From: Mycoplasmatota bacterium
Lineage (GTDB): Bacteria; Bacillota_I; Bacilli_A; Izemoplasmatales; Izemoplasmataceae
Direction: 5' to 3'
NCBI GenBank assembly: GCA_030595255.1
Contig: JAUVDP010000001.1
Location: forward strand, 31,979-95,978
DNA: 64,000 nucleotides
Of this stretch, positions 45,523 to 55,667 are shown one piece after another. Every line of letters begins with the position of its first letter. The stretch's first letter is position 1. The notes beneath the pieces were generated by a model that worked only from the letters and a program-made list of their open reading frames with translations, was not told where the DNA came from and did not search any database. The translations under genes and the position numbers were made by a program.

Positions 45523-47363
45523 AATATATAGAATCCGTAACTGTCTAGCATTAATTCTTTTTTAAATATTAAAGTTGTATTATTATAAATATCTTTAAAA
45601 GTAGTGTATTGTAATTCTTTTGGTAGTTTTATTAAATGAGGAATATATCTTTTACTCATAATAAAATATAAGTTATCTTTTTTGTAGATTATATATTCAA
45701 ACTCATCATTAACATCTATCCATTGAAATTCAGTCGATTTGAATGCTGGATACTTACTTCTTAACTTAATTAGTTTTTTAATATGGTTTAAGATATCTTT
45801 ATTTTGCTTGTCTTTATCCCAAATCATACATCTTCTATTATCTGGATCGTGTTTTCCAGAAAGTCCAACTTCTCCACCGTAATATATACTTGGAGCGCCA
45901 GGGAAAGAGAATAAGAAGAGGTAAGGCAGCATAACTAAATTGATATCATTTGAGCATATTTCTAAAATACGTGTAGTATCATGAGAATCTACTAAGTTAT
46001 ACATAGCTCTTAAAACATTTTTAGGATAATCTACTAAAACTTTGTTGATTTTAAACATAAATTCAGTACTTTTGTATTGAGGACCATCAATATTAGTTCC
46101 AAAGTAATTCCAAAGAGGAAATAATATCTCGTAATTCATAACTCCGTCATATTGATCACCTTGAAGCCATGGATTTGAGTTATCCCAATTTTCTCCAACG
46201 ATGTATGTGTCTTTTTTGGCACTCTTTACAGTATCTCTAAAATCACGCCAAAATCTATGTCCAACTTCGTTACTAACATCTAGTCTCCAACCATCTATAT
46301 CGTACTCTTTTATCCAGTACTCAGCAGCATTTAAAAGATGCTCTTTCATAATAGGATTATTAGTGTTTAATTTTGGCATAAATGGAGTAAATGCGAAAGT
46401 TCTATAGTTAAGTAAATCATGATTCTTAAATATGTGCCTTATTTTATTTCTATCAATTGTAAAGTCATCATTTAATGGGAAATTAACGACTGGTTTGCTA
46501 TGATCTATAATATGAAAACAGTCATAATATTTTGAGTTTTTGCCATTTTTGATGACGTCAATAAAGAAAGGATGTCTGAACCCGCTGTGATTAAAAACAG
46601 CGTCAAGCATAACTTTTAGACCTAATTTGTGTGCGTTTTCTACTAATTCTTTAAATTTATCGTTGTCACCAAAAGCTTTGTCTATTTTGTAATAATTAAT
46701 CACGTCATACTTATGAGAAGTATCAGATTCAAATATTGGTGTCATATAAATTCCTGTGAATCCTATGCTCTTTAAATAAGGTAATTTTTGAATAATACCT
46801 TCTAAATCTCCACCAAATCTTTGATTATTTGAGTACTTATCTGTGTCATTCCATTTTAATGTATTTACAGGATTTATTGTATGGTCACCATTGTGAAATC
46901 TTTCAGGAAATATGCTATACCAAACTTGATCTTCTATCCAGGCTGGGGCAGCAAAAATATCTTCCTCATTTAGGTATGGAAAATTGAAGAAATTGAAGAG
47001 GTTAAATTTTTGATCTGGTTGTTTTTCAAGATCAACTATTTCTCTACTACCAAATAAATATTTTGAATTTACAATGAAGGCATATTTCATTCTTTTATAC
47101 TTTGGTTTTAATGAAATGAAGTAATAATCAAAGTTTTCCAACTCATATTCCTTCTTCATTATTGTAAATTCATCACCTTCATTTGCCCATTCCCATTTAT
47201 TATCGTTTTTTTCGTTGTGAGAATAGTTAAAAGGGTCCCCATAAAGAACTTGAATTGATTCTATTTTATTCTTGCTCGCAAAAAGTCTTAAGTGAACTGT
47301 ATCTTTATCAAAAATATAGGCATATTTACTTTTTGCTTCATGATATATTGTGAAGTCTATCAT
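45513..47363 (-). CDS. GH13 neopullulanase/cyclomaltodextrinase-type glycosidase
   Basis: 616 aa, cytoplasmic (no signal peptide). An N-terminal CBM34-like beta domain (about 1-125) precedes the catalytic barrel, as in maltogenic amylase and cyclomaltodextrinase. Catalytic residues: Asp in DGWRLDVSN (about 361), Glu in GENWD (about 390), Asp in SHDTTR (about 462). It would hydrolyse maltodextrins taken up into the cell. Start ATG at 47363 behind GAGGTGAT. Divergent from a second GH13 gene, with a cre-like site between. Confidence 0.92.
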   Translation of the reverse strand: MIDFTIYHEAKSKYAYIFDKDTVHLRLFASKNKIESIQVLYGDPFNYSHNEKNDNKWEWANEGDEFTIMKKEYELENFDYYFISLKPKYKRMKYAFIVNSKYLFGSREIVDLEKQPDQKFNLFNFFNFPYLNEEDIFAAPAWIEDQVWYSIFPERFHNGDHTINPVNTLKWNDTDKYSNNQRFGGDLEGIIQKLPYLKSIGFTGIYMTPIFESDTSHKYDVINYYKIDKAFGDNDKFKELVENAHKLGLKVMLDAVFNHSGFRHPFFIDVIKNGKNSKYYDCFHIIDHSKPVVNFPLNDDFTIDRNKIRHIFKNHDLLNYRTFAFTPFMPKLNTNNPIMKEHLLNAAEYWIKEYDIDGWRLDVSNEVGHRFWRDFRDTVKSAKKDTYIVGENWDNSNPWLQGDQYDGVMNYEILFPLWNYFGTNIDGPQYKSTEFMFKINKVLVDYPKNVLRAMYNLVDSHDTTRILEICSNDINLVMLPYLFLFSFPGAPSIYYGGEVGLSGKHDPDNRRCMIWDKDKQNKDILNHIKKLIKLRSKYPAFKSTEFQWIDVNDEFEYIIYKKDNLYFIMSKRYIPHLIKLPKELQYTTFKDIYNNTTLIFKKELMLDSYGFYILKK

Positions 47364-47427
47364 TAAAATCACCTCTAAAGTATTATTTTGTAGATTTAGT
47401 ATATCATAACTGAGCCGATAAGTATTG

Positions 47428-47441
47428 TGGTAGCGGTTTCA
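47428..47441. promoter_or_regulatory. CcpA cre-like operator
   Basis: On the minus strand TGAAACCGCTACCA matches the Bacillus cre consensus TGWAARCGYTWNCW at 13 of 14 positions. It lies between the divergent maltodextrin genes, near the expected -35 region of the minus-strand gene (TATACT -10 at 47398-47403). This suggests carbon catabolite repression; a ccpA gene is not in the window. Confidence 0.65.
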
Positions 47442-47544
47442 TTTTTTAGTTTATTAAAGTATTATTGATTCTTTTATAGTATAATTGTTTCTATAATATT
47501 ATTAATAGAAATTAATTGCTTAATTTACTTAAAGGAGAATCAAT

Positions 47545-49227
47545 ATGAATAGAAAATGGTGGCAAGATGCAATAATTTATCAATTATATATCAGGAGTTT
47601 TAAAGACTCTAATAACGACGGTATTGGGGACTTTCAAGGAATAATTAGTAAACTAGATTACTTAAGTGATTTAGGAGTGAATGCAATTTGGATTTCACCT
47701 CATTATGAATCACCTATGGATGATAATGGATATGATATTTCTGACTTTTATAAAGTAAGTAAGGATTATGGAACAATTGAAGATGTAAAAGAACTAATAA
47801 AAAAAGCTCATAAACTAGATATTAAGATTATATTTGATTTAGTTTTAAATCATACTTCTGATGAGATTGAATGGTTTAAAGCTGCGAAAGATCCAAATCA
47901 TAAAGATCATGAAAAATATCATGATTATTATATTTGGCAACCGCCTAAATATAACGATAAAGGTGAAAGAGTTATGCCTACACAGTGGCGTTCTTGGTTC
48001 GGTGGACCCGTTTGGGAATATAACGATGCTACTAATGAATACTACCTTCATATATTTAGTAAAAAGATGCCTGATTTAAATTGGCGTAATGAAGATATGA
48101 AAAATGACCTTAAAAAAATGACTAAATGGTGGATAGATTTAGGTGTTGATGGATTTAGAGTTGATGCATCAAATCATTTAGAAAAAAATTGGGACTTCCC
48201 TGAAGGTCATCCTGGATATGAAAATTTCTCAAGTATTCCAAAACATCATGACTACTTAGAAGAGATGGGTACTGAAGTATTTTACCCTAATGACGTCTTT
48301 ACTATGGGAGAATCAGGTGGTGCTTCAAAAGAAGAAGCTATTAAATATTGTGGATTTGAAAATAAAGAATTTGATATGCTAATTCATTTTGGACATTGCT
48401 GGGCTGATGGTGACTGGGATAATAAAATTACTCCTGGTAAATGGGCAAAAGGGAAAATAGATGTTAAAAGTATTAAACACAGTTTTAATAGATGGTTTAA
48501 AATGTTAAAAGGTAAAGGATGGAATATAATATATTGGCATAATCATGATCAACCTCGTGTTCTATCACATTATGGTAATGATACAGAATATTATAATGAA
48601 TCAAGTAAAATGTTAGCTTATACACTATATTTTATGCCTGGAACACCAATAGTCTATCAAGGTGAAGAAATTGGTATGACAAATGTTGATTATGAAGATT
48701 TAAATGATTTTAGAGATGTAGAAGTATTTACTGAGTATGATAATTTTATAAGTTTAGGTGCAACTCACGAAGTCGCTATGCAGGCTCTTAGAGATAGATC
48801 TAGAGATAACGCAAGAAGCCCTTTCCAATGGGATAATAGCGTAAACAGTGGATTTAGTGAAGTTACTCCATGGATGAACACAGTTAAAAACTATACTGAA
48901 ATAAATTTAGAAAAACAAAGGAAAGACCCAAACTCATTATTCAATACTTATAAATCAATTTTTAAATTAAGAAAAGATGAAATGATCAATAATGGAGATA
49001 TTAAGTTTATTGATATTGACAATGAAGATTCATATACTTATATAAATGAAACAGAAAATGCAATATTCTTAATAGTAGCTAACTTTAGAAATTTTGATAT
49101 ATCCGTATATTTAGATATAAATATTGATAATTATGAAAATATTTATTACAATTATAGTGTAAAAGAGTTAACAAAAAATATAGAGTTAAAACCTTACGAA
49201 GCTTTAGTATTTAAACTAGATAAATAA
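47545..49227 (+). CDS. Oligo-1,6-glucosidase/alpha-glucosidase (GH13)
   Basis: 560 aa, cytoplasmic, close to the MalL/TreC family length. Starts WWQDAIIYQLYIRSFKDSNNDG. Catalytic nucleophile Asp207 (DGFRVDASN), acid/base Glu256 (MGESGG), transition-state Asp335 (WHNHDQPR). It would release glucose from isomaltose or maltodextrins. Trehalose-6-phosphate hydrolase is a possible alternative that sequence alone cannot exclude. RBS AAGGAG. Confidence 0.9.
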   Translation: MNRKWWQDAIIYQLYIRSFKDSNNDGIGDFQGIISKLDYLSDLGVNAIWISPHYESPMDDNGYDISDFYKVSKDYGTIEDVKELIKKAHKLDIKIIFDLVLNHTSDEIEWFKAAKDPNHKDHEKYHDYYIWQPPKYNDKGERVMPTQWRSWFGGPVWEYNDATNEYYLHIFSKKMPDLNWRNEDMKNDLKKMTKWWIDLGVDGFRVDASNHLEKNWDFPEGHPGYENFSSIPKHHDYLEEMGTEVFYPNDVFTMGESGGASKEEAIKYCGFENKEFDMLIHFGHCWADGDWDNKITPGKWAKGKIDVKSIKHSFNRWFKMLKGKGWNIIYWHNHDQPRVLSHYGNDTEYYNESSKMLAYTLYFMPGTPIVYQGEEIGMTNVDYEDLNDFRDVEVFTEYDNFISLGATHEVAMQALRDRSRDNARSPFQWDNSVNSGFSEVTPWMNTVKNYTEINLEKQRKDPNSLFNTYKSIFKLRKDEMINNGDIKFIDIDNEDSYTYINETENAIFLIVANFRNFDISVYLDINIDNYENIYYNYSVKELTKNIELKPYEALVFKLDK

Positions 49228-49240
49228 GGAGGCTATATGT

Positions 49241-50011
49241 ATGAAAGAATACAAGGTATTTATTATTAATTCCAATGAATTAAAAAGAGAAGTTAGGGTA
49301 ACTGTTTTTCTTCCGAAAAGCTATAGAAAAACAGATAAATATTATCCTGTATTATACATGCACGATGGACAAAATTTATTTGATAATAAACTCACAAAAT
49401 TCGGAAAAAGTTGGGGTATAATGGAAACATATGATAACGATCCATCAATCCCTGAGATAATTGTAGTTGGAGTAGATTCAGTTGATACAAGAACTGAAGA
49501 ACTAGTACCGTTTATATTTAACTATGATGGTGATAAAGAGCTTCACGGTGGTAATTCTGATAATTATTATAATTTCATAACAAAAACTTTAAAGACATTT
49601 ATTGATAAAAGATATAGAACTTTTAAAAGTGCGAAGAATACAGGTATTATGGGTTCTAGTTATGGTGGATTATCTTCAACTTATGCTGCACTAAAGTATT
49701 CTGAATTCTTTACTAGATTTGGTTGTATATCTAATGCTTTTTCCCCTGTTCAAAAAGAGCTTCTTGAATTGATTCAAAATTCTTCTTTGGAAACAGTTAA
49801 AAAGTTCTATATGGATGTAGGGACAAAAGAGTCTAAAAAAGACTCTGAATGTGAAAAATATATTTTATCAAATAGAGAAATATACGAACTACTTTCTGAG
49901 AAAATTGAACCAGGAAAATTAAGATTTGACATTATAAAAGATGCGATTCATCATGAATCTGCATGGGAAAAAAGATTTCCTGAAATAATTAAGTTTCTTT
50001 TTAACGATTAA
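49241..50011 (+). CDS. Alpha/beta-hydrolase esterase (esterase D-like)
   Basis: 256 aa, putative esterase family. YYPVLYMHDGQNLF at about 34-47, nucleophile Ser in GSSYGG (about residue 140), catalytic His probably in IHHESAWEKRF near the end. No signal peptide. It follows the glucosidase by 13 bases (AAGGAGG), so it may help deacylate substituted oligosaccharides; this link is by context only. An out-of-frame ATG lies at 49237. Confidence 0.85.
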   Translation: MKEYKVFIINSNELKREVRVTVFLPKSYRKTDKYYPVLYMHDGQNLFDNKLTKFGKSWGIMETYDNDPSIPEIIVVGVDSVDTRTEELVPFIFNYDGDKELHGGNSDNYYNFITKTLKTFIDKRYRTFKSAKNTGIMGSSYGGLSSTYAALKYSEFFTRFGCISNAFSPVQKELLELIQNSSLETVKKFYMDVGTKESKKDSECEKYILSNREIYELLSEKIEPGKLRFDIIKDAIHHESAWEKRFPEIIKFLFND

Positions 50012-50059
50012 TCAATAAAAACATAGAAGAAAAAGTTAATAAAAAAGTGTAATATATCA

Positions 50060-50089
50060 AGCAAAATCAGTTGATTTTGCTTTTTTTTT
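50060..50089 (+). terminator. Terminator of the glucosidase-esterase operon
   Basis: AGCAAAATCA/TGATTTTGCT stem with at least eight T residues. Confidence 0.92.
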
Positions 50090-50139
50090 ACTATATAATA
50101 TGTTATATTTTAATATATATAATATGACGAGGTAAAAAT

Positions 50140-50532
50140 ATGACTGAAAATAACGAATTATCAAGAAAAGAACAAAGAGAAGAAGTTATTAAGAAACTGT
50201 TTGAATTTGATATCAATAAAAGTAGTGAAGCATTTGTACATACGAATTTGTATATAAACAATTCAGTAAACGGTGTTTTAGAACACATTATGAAAATTGA
50301 TCAAATTATAGTTAATAATTTAGTAAACTGGAAGATAAACCGCTTATCGTATGTAGATAGAGCGATTATAAGATTCGCAGTTTATGAGCTTTACTATACA
50401 AAAACACCATACGAAATAGTAATAAATGAAGCGTTAAACCTTACTCGTAAGTATAGTGATGAAGGTGATAGTAAAACGGTTGGATTTACTAACAAAGTTT
50501 TAGATAACATCAAAATCTTTTTGAAGAAATAA
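50140..50532 (+). CDS. nusB: Transcription antitermination protein NusB
   Basis: 130-aa all-helical protein; with NusE it binds boxA RNA in rRNA antitermination. Recognised by SRKEQREEVIKKLFEFDI, the middle RLSYVDRAIIRFAVYELYY and INEALNLTRKYSDEGDSKTVGF. First gene of the nusB-xseA-xseB-dxs-recN cluster. Confidence 0.94.
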   Translation: MTENNELSRKEQREEVIKKLFEFDINKSSEAFVHTNLYINNSVNGVLEHIMKIDQIIVNNLVNWKINRLSYVDRAIIRFAVYELYYTKTPYEIVINEALNLTRKYSDEGDSKTVGFTNKVLDNIKIFLKK

Positions 50533-50542
50533 GGGGATTACA

Positions 50543-51820
50543 TTGGAAGAAAAAAGATATTTAAGTGTTACAGCGTTAACTAAGTACTTAAAATATAAAT
50601 TTGATAACGATGCACATTTAAAAAATGTGCTTTTAAAGGGCGAAATTTCCAATTTTAAAAGACATAGTAGAGGACATTTCTATTTCACTTTAAAAGACGA
50701 TAAAGCGCAGATTAGTGCGATTATGTTCGCATCAAACTCTAATAAAGTTAAGTTCTTTCCTAGTGATGGGATGAGTATCTTAGTAGAAGGATATATTACT
50801 GTATACGAAGCAAGTGGTAATTATCAAATATATGTTAATAAGATGAGTGAAGACGGTCTTGGTAACTTATATCTAGCATATGAACAACTTAAAAAGAAAT
50901 TAGCTAGTGAAGGATTATTTGATGCTTCTCATAAGATGAGAATTCCAAGATTCCCAAAAACTATAGCGGTACTAACTAGTCCAACTGGCGCAGCCGTTCA
51001 AGATGTAATAAATATTATAAACAGAAGGTATCCACTTTCTAGTATTATTGTTTATCCAACGTTAGTTCAAGGTGAATATGCCAAAGATTCAATAGTTACT
51101 CAGTTAGAAAAAGTTAATACTGATAAATTAGCTGATGTTATAATCTTAGGACGTGGTGGAGGAAGTATTGAAGATTTGTGGCCTTTTAACGAAGAGGATG
51201 TAGCTCACGCTATTTATGATTCTAAAATACCAATAATAAGTAGTGTAGGACATGAAACAGATACTACAATAAGCGATTATGTCGCTGATTTAAGAGCTCC
51301 AACACCTTCAGGTGGTGCAGAACTCGCAGTTCCTGATCAATTAGAATTAATTAGTTATCTAGAAAGAATGAATAACCAAAATAGATTAAGTTTAACAAGA
51401 TTAATGAATTCTAAGATTGATGCCTTAAAAAGAGTAGAAAGTTCATTTATCTTTAGAGATCCGATGAGGATGACTGAAGGTAAATCTAGAAAATTAGATC
51501 ATTTAAGCGATAAGTTAGAATTACTTAATCCAATAAATCGTTTAAGACAAAGTCAGGATGATTTAATTAAAACAACAAAAAGATTAAATGATTACTACTT
51601 AAGAACACTAAACAAAAAAAGTAGTACTTATAACTTGATGATTAATAAGTTAGAACTATTAAATCCTTTAAGCATAATGAAAAAAGGATATAGCGTAGTT
51701 AAAAAAGAAGGAAAAGTATTAAAAAGTATAAATGAAGTAAAAATAAATGAAAACATTGATATACACGTGAACGACGGTGTTATTAGTGCGAATATAACTA
51801 GTAAAAGAAAGGGTGTTTAA
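50543..51820 (+). CDS. xseA: Exodeoxyribonuclease VII large subunit
   Basis: 425 aa. N-terminal OB-fold (LKGEISNFKRHSRGHFYFTLKD), catalytic core with TSPTGAAVQDVINIINRRYP and GRGGGSIEDLWPFN, SVGHETD, and RAPTPSGGAELA, then a coiled-coil C-terminus that binds XseB. Degrades single-stranded DNA. TTG start behind AAGGGG, eleven bases after nusB. Confidence 0.96.
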   Translation: MEEKRYLSVTALTKYLKYKFDNDAHLKNVLLKGEISNFKRHSRGHFYFTLKDDKAQISAIMFASNSNKVKFFPSDGMSILVEGYITVYEASGNYQIYVNKMSEDGLGNLYLAYEQLKKKLASEGLFDASHKMRIPRFPKTIAVLTSPTGAAVQDVINIINRRYPLSSIIVYPTLVQGEYAKDSIVTQLEKVNTDKLADVIILGRGGGSIEDLWPFNEEDVAHAIYDSKIPIISSVGHETDTTISDYVADLRAPTPSGGAELAVPDQLELISYLERMNNQNRLSLTRLMNSKIDALKRVESSFIFRDPMRMTEGKSRKLDHLSDKLELLNPINRLRQSQDDLIKTTKRLNDYYLRTLNKKSSTYNLMINKLELLNPLSIMKKGYSVVKKEGKVLKSINEVKINENIDIHVNDGVISANITSKRKGV

Positions 51821-51821
51821 G

Positions 51822-52031
51822 ATGAAAGAACAAACATTTGAACAAGCTTTAGAACAATTAGAATCATTAGTTAGAGAATTAGAAAATGGTGAAATAGAAC
51901 TTAATGATGCTGTTACTAAATACAATGAAGGTATGAAATTAAGTAAGTATTGCCATGATTTATTAAAAGACGCTGAAGGTGTAATCGTTAAAATGATGAA
52001 AGATGATAAATTAGTTGACTTTAAAGAATAA
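51822..52031 (+). CDS. xseB: Exodeoxyribonuclease VII small subunit
   Basis: 69-aa helical hairpin with TFEQALEQLESLVRELENGE and LNDAVTKYNEGMKLSKYCHDLL, which are diagnostic. The ATG at 51822 lies one base after the xseA stop; GTG 51813 inside xseA is rejected. Binds XseA in multiple copies. Confidence 0.95.
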   Translation: MKEQTFEQALEQLESLVRELENGEIELNDAVTKYNEGMKLSKYCHDLLKDAEGVIVKMMKDDKLVDFKE

Positions 52032-52045
52032 TCGAGGTGTTTATG

Positions 52046-53902
52046 ATGGTGAATTTATCAGATATAAAAGATCCTAGTTTTTTAAACGATTTATCAAACA
52101 AAGAACTAGAAGAGCTAAGTAAAAAAATAAGAACTTTCCTAATTGAAAGTTTATCTAAAACAGGAGGACATTTGTCTTCCAATTTAGGCGTTGTAGAGCT
52201 TACTATAGCCTTACATAAAGTTTTTGATAGTCCAAAAGATAAGTTAATTTTTGATGTTGGACATCAAGCATATACTCATAAAATACTAACTGGACGTGTT
52301 ACTGAATTTGATAAATTAAGAATGCACAATGGTCTTAGTGGATTCTTAAAAAGAAGTGAATCAATTCATGACGTATATGAAGCGGGACATAGTTCAACAA
52401 GTATAGCTGCAGCTTCTGGTATGGAACTTAGTAAAAAGTTTATCGGTAACGGTAATAAAGTAATTCCAATAATTGGTGATGGTGCCTTAACTGGAGGTAT
52501 GGCTTTTGAAGCTCTTAACTTCTTAGGTGGACAAGGTGATCATCAACCTATAATCATTTTGAATGATAATGAAATGAGTATTAGTGAAAATATCGGTTTC
52601 TTAGCTAGTATTTTAAATGATATTAGAAGTAAGAATACTTACCGTAAAATAAAATCCAAAACTAAATTATTTTTACCTAAATTCTTAAGAAAATTCTCTT
52701 CTAAAGTTGAAAGAGGAGTTAAAGGTTTCTTAACTACTAATACTATTTTTGATGATTTAGGATTTAGTTATTATGGGCCTATTAATGGTCATGACTTTAA
52801 AGAGTTAATCAAATACCTAAACATAGCTAAAAAATCTAAAAGAGCTTGTGTAATTCACGTTTTAACTGAAAAAGGAAAAGGCTATAAACCAAGTGAACAA
52901 GATGTTAACGGTTCTTGGCACGGAGTTGGACCTTTTGATATTGAAACAGGTAAACAAATCGCTAAAAAACAAGAAAATATTCACTCGTGGAGTGAAATTA
53001 TCTCAGAATATATGATTAATTATGCTAAAAACAATGAGAAGTTTACTATTGTTATTCCAGCAATGATTGGTGGAAGTAGTTTATTTAAATATAAAGAACA
53101 ATTTCCTAAACAAATAATTGATGTAGGTATAGCTGAACAGTTAGCTGTAACAATGAGTAGTGGATTCGCCATTAGTGGTGTAGATGTCTTTACTCCAATA
53201 TATTCAACATTTTTACAACGTGCTTATGATCAAGTTAATCACGATGTAGCTAGACAAAACTTAAAAGTAGTATTTGGAATTGATAGAGCAGGTATTGTTG
53301 GGGCTGATGGTGAAACACATCAAGGGTTATTTGATATTCCACTTCTTAGACATATACCTAATATGACAATTGCTCATCCAAGAAACCCAGAAGAAGCATT
53401 TAAGTTATTAAATTATGCATTTAAAGTAAATAAAGGACCTTTTGCTATTAGATATGAAAGAGGAAATGAATTTTATAACTTCAATGAAGGAATAACAAAT
53501 GAAACATTTGATAAACCTTCATGGGAAATAATTAACAAAGGTAAAAAAGCAGTATTCCTTTCATTCGGTTCTATGCTTGAACAAGTGAAAGAAGAAGTTA
53601 ATAAACAAGAATTAGATGTTTGCATAGTTGATGCTAAGTTTATTAAACCGCTAGATAAAGACATTATTAAATATATTAGTAATTTAGATGTACCAATAGT
53701 TATTTATGAAGAATCATCTCTATTAGGTGGTTTTGGTAGCGCAGTACTTGAACATTTAGTTATTAATAAAATGGATACATCAAAAATAACTTTAATGGGA
53801 ATTAAAGATGAATATATCGAACAAGGAGTAAAACATTTAGTTTTAAAAGAGTTAAATTTAGATTTGGACAGTATTATTAAGAAAATTAAGGAAGTTATAT
53901 AA
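52046..53902 (+). CDS. dxs: 1-deoxy-D-xylulose-5-phosphate synthase
   Basis: Thiamine-diphosphate enzyme starting the MEP isoprenoid pathway; its product also feeds thiamine and pyridoxal routes. About 618 aa. GHSSTSIAAASGMELS, ThDP-binding GDGALTGGMAFEALN, DRAGIVGADGETHQG and YERG are present. ispA normally lies between xseB and dxs in Bacillus; it is missing here. Two adjacent ATGs (52043, 52046) follow GAGGTG; the second is better spaced. Confidence 0.96.
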   Translation: MVNLSDIKDPSFLNDLSNKELEELSKKIRTFLIESLSKTGGHLSSNLGVVELTIALHKVFDSPKDKLIFDVGHQAYTHKILTGRVTEFDKLRMHNGLSGFLKRSESIHDVYEAGHSSTSIAAASGMELSKKFIGNGNKVIPIIGDGALTGGMAFEALNFLGGQGDHQPIIILNDNEMSISENIGFLASILNDIRSKNTYRKIKSKTKLFLPKFLRKFSSKVERGVKGFLTTNTIFDDLGFSYYGPINGHDFKELIKYLNIAKKSKRACVIHVLTEKGKGYKPSEQDVNGSWHGVGPFDIETGKQIAKKQENIHSWSEIISEYMINYAKNNEKFTIVIPAMIGGSSLFKYKEQFPKQIIDVGIAEQLAVTMSSGFAISGVDVFTPIYSTFLQRAYDQVNHDVARQNLKVVFGIDRAGIVGADGETHQGLFDIPLLRHIPNMTIAHPRNPEEAFKLLNYAFKVNKGPFAIRYERGNEFYNFNEGITNETFDKPSWEIINKGKKAVFLSFGSMLEQVKEEVNKQELDVCIVDAKFIKPLDKDIIKYISNLDVPIVIYEESSLLGGFGSAVLEHLVINKMDTSKITLMGIKDEYIEQGVKHLVLKELNLDLDSIIKKIKEVI

Positions 53903-53922
53903 ACTTTTAAAGGAGGACTTTT

Positions 53923-55602
53923 ATGTTAAATTACATTTCAGTAAAGAATTTTGCAATTATAGAAAATATAGAAGTCGACTTTAAAAAAGGTATGACAGCT
54001 TTAACTGGAGAAACAGGTGCCGGTAAAAGCTTGTTAATTGACGCCATAGGACTTTTACTAGGTGATAGAGCTACAACTAACATTGTACGTACAGGCTCAG
54101 ACAAAGCTATTGTAGAGGGTGTATTTGTCTATTCTAGTAAAAAGATCAAAGAAACATTAAACAAATTAGGAATAAATAGTGAAAATAGCGAACTTATTAT
54201 TAAAAGACAAATCACAACATCAAATAATAATGTTATAAAAGTTAATAATCAAATAGTAACTTTATCTCAATTAAAAGAGATAACTTCTTTACTCGCAGAT
54301 ATTCATACACAGTTTGATACACATCGTCTAATTAATCCTCAAACCTATATTGATATAATTGATGGATTTGAAAGTGATAAAACTAATAAATTAGTTGAAT
54401 CTTATCAAGAGAAGTTAAAAACATATAAAAAAGAGTTAAAAGAATTAAATATTCTTAAAAACTCTAATAATGATTTAATAGAAAGATTAGATCTAATGAA
54501 GTTCCAAGTAGAAGAACTTGAGTCATATAATTTAGATATAAATGAAGAGACAGATTTAATGGATAAAGTAGAAAAAATGCAGAACTTTGATAAGATTTAT
54601 CAGAACCTAAATGAAGCAATTGTATTACTTGAAAGTTCAAGTGCAATTGACAACATTTTTACTGCTTCTAAAAGGATTGAAAACATTAAAGAGTACTCTG
54701 AATCATTTAATATTCTTAATAAGAGAGTTAGTGAATCATATTATGAGTTACTTGATACCTTTGAGGAACTTAAGAGTGAGGCTGACTCATTAGACTTTGA
54801 CCCTAAGTTATTAGATAGTTATGAGGAACGCTTAAACATCTTAACTACATTAAAAAGAAAGTATCGTAAAGAACTTCCTGATTTAATTGACTACTTAGAA
54901 AAAACAAAACAAGATATTTTAAATATTGATAACTTCGATGAAGTCATTAAAGCTAAGGATGAAGATGTAAAAATAGCTTTTGACACTGTTAAGAGCGAAG
55001 CTTTAGGTTTAAATAAATTAAGAAAAGAGACTAGTTTATATATTGAAACTGAGCTTCTGAAAACGCTAGAAGAATTAGAGCTTAAGAAGACTGATTTTAA
55101 GATAGAATTCCTAAATAATATTGATACTAATCACTTAAATAGTTTTCAGTTTTTTAGTAATGGAATTGACGAAGTTGATTTCCTAATTACTACTAATATT
55201 GGAGAACCTTTAAAACCACTTTCTAAATCAGCAAGTGGTGGTGAGATGAGTAGGATTATGTTAGGTCTTAAAAACTTACTTGTTAAGTCTCTAGAACTAT
55301 CTTTAATTATATTTGATGAAATTGATTCAGGAGTTAGTGGATTTGTCGCAAGCCAAGTAGCTAAAAAAATGAAATCTATTTCAAAATCTACTCAAGTAAT
55401 ATGTATTACTCATATTCCTCAAGTAGCTGCGCTATCTGATAATCATCTATTTATTAGTAAAAGCGTAGAAGAAGGAAGAACTAGAGCACATATTAAAGAA
55501 TTATTAAAAGATGATAGAATTCAAGAGATTGCACAAATGATCTCAGGAGATCATGTGACTATATCAGCAATTGAGAGTGCTAGAGAGTTATTAGGTAACT
55601 AA
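53923..55602 (+). CDS. recN: DNA repair protein RecN
   Basis: SMC-like ATPase recruited to double-strand breaks. 559 aa: Walker A TGETGAGKSLLIDAI (about residues 29-43), long coiled coil (about 155-365), signature SASGGEMSRIM and Walker B LIIFDEIDSGVSG, then THIPQVA. RBS AAAGGAGG. The stop codon directly abuts the tRNA-Trp fragment, and argR, usually just upstream, is absent. Confidence 0.97.
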   Translation: MLNYISVKNFAIIENIEVDFKKGMTALTGETGAGKSLLIDAIGLLLGDRATTNIVRTGSDKAIVEGVFVYSSKKIKETLNKLGINSENSELIIKRQITTSNNNVIKVNNQIVTLSQLKEITSLLADIHTQFDTHRLINPQTYIDIIDGFESDKTNKLVESYQEKLKTYKKELKELNILKNSNNDLIERLDLMKFQVEELESYNLDINEETDLMDKVEKMQNFDKIYQNLNEAIVLLESSSAIDNIFTASKRIENIKEYSESFNILNKRVSESYYELLDTFEELKSEADSLDFDPKLLDSYEERLNILTTLKRKYRKELPDLIDYLEKTKQDILNIDNFDEVIKAKDEDVKIAFDTVKSEALGLNKLRKETSLYIETELLKTLEELELKKTDFKIEFLNNIDTNHLNSFQFFSNGIDEVDFLITTNIGEPLKPLSKSASGGEMSRIMLGLKNLLVKSLELSLIIFDEIDSGVSGFVASQVAKKMKSISKSTQVICITHIPQVAALSDNHLFISKSVEEGRTRAHIKELLKDDRIQEIAQMISGDHVTISAIESARELLGN

Positions 55603-55656
55603 GCACTACGGTCTCCAACACCGTTAGTACGGGTTCAAATCCTGTCACCCCTGCCA
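55603..55656 (+). pseudogene. 3' half of a tRNA-Trp(CCA) gene
   Basis: Anticodon arm: stem ACGGT (55608-55612)/ACCGT (55620-55624) with loop CTCCAAC, anticodon CCA at 55615-55617. Variable loop TAGT, T-arm ACGGG-TTCAAAT-CCTGT, then the 3' acceptor strand CACCCCT, discriminator G and encoded CCA (55654-55656). The 5' acceptor strand (AGGGGTG expected) and a normal D-arm are missing; recN occupies the space. It is therefore a fragment, as left by integration or recombination at a tRNA gene. The sequence otherwise is typical of Bacillota tRNA-Trp. Confidence 0.8.
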
Positions 55657-55667
55657 TTAAAAAGATA

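Noticed and set aside
47845..48079. Two overlapping small ORFs inside the glucosidase gene
   Set aside because: Both overlap the catalytic domain of a clear GH13 enzyme in other frames.
55571..55656. Complete tRNA-Trp beginning inside recN (GAGAGTG pairs 5 of 7 with the 3' acceptor strand)
   Set aside because: The pairing has two A-C mismatches, the distance to the anticodon stem is about ten bases too long, and the bases encode the normal RecN C-terminus.
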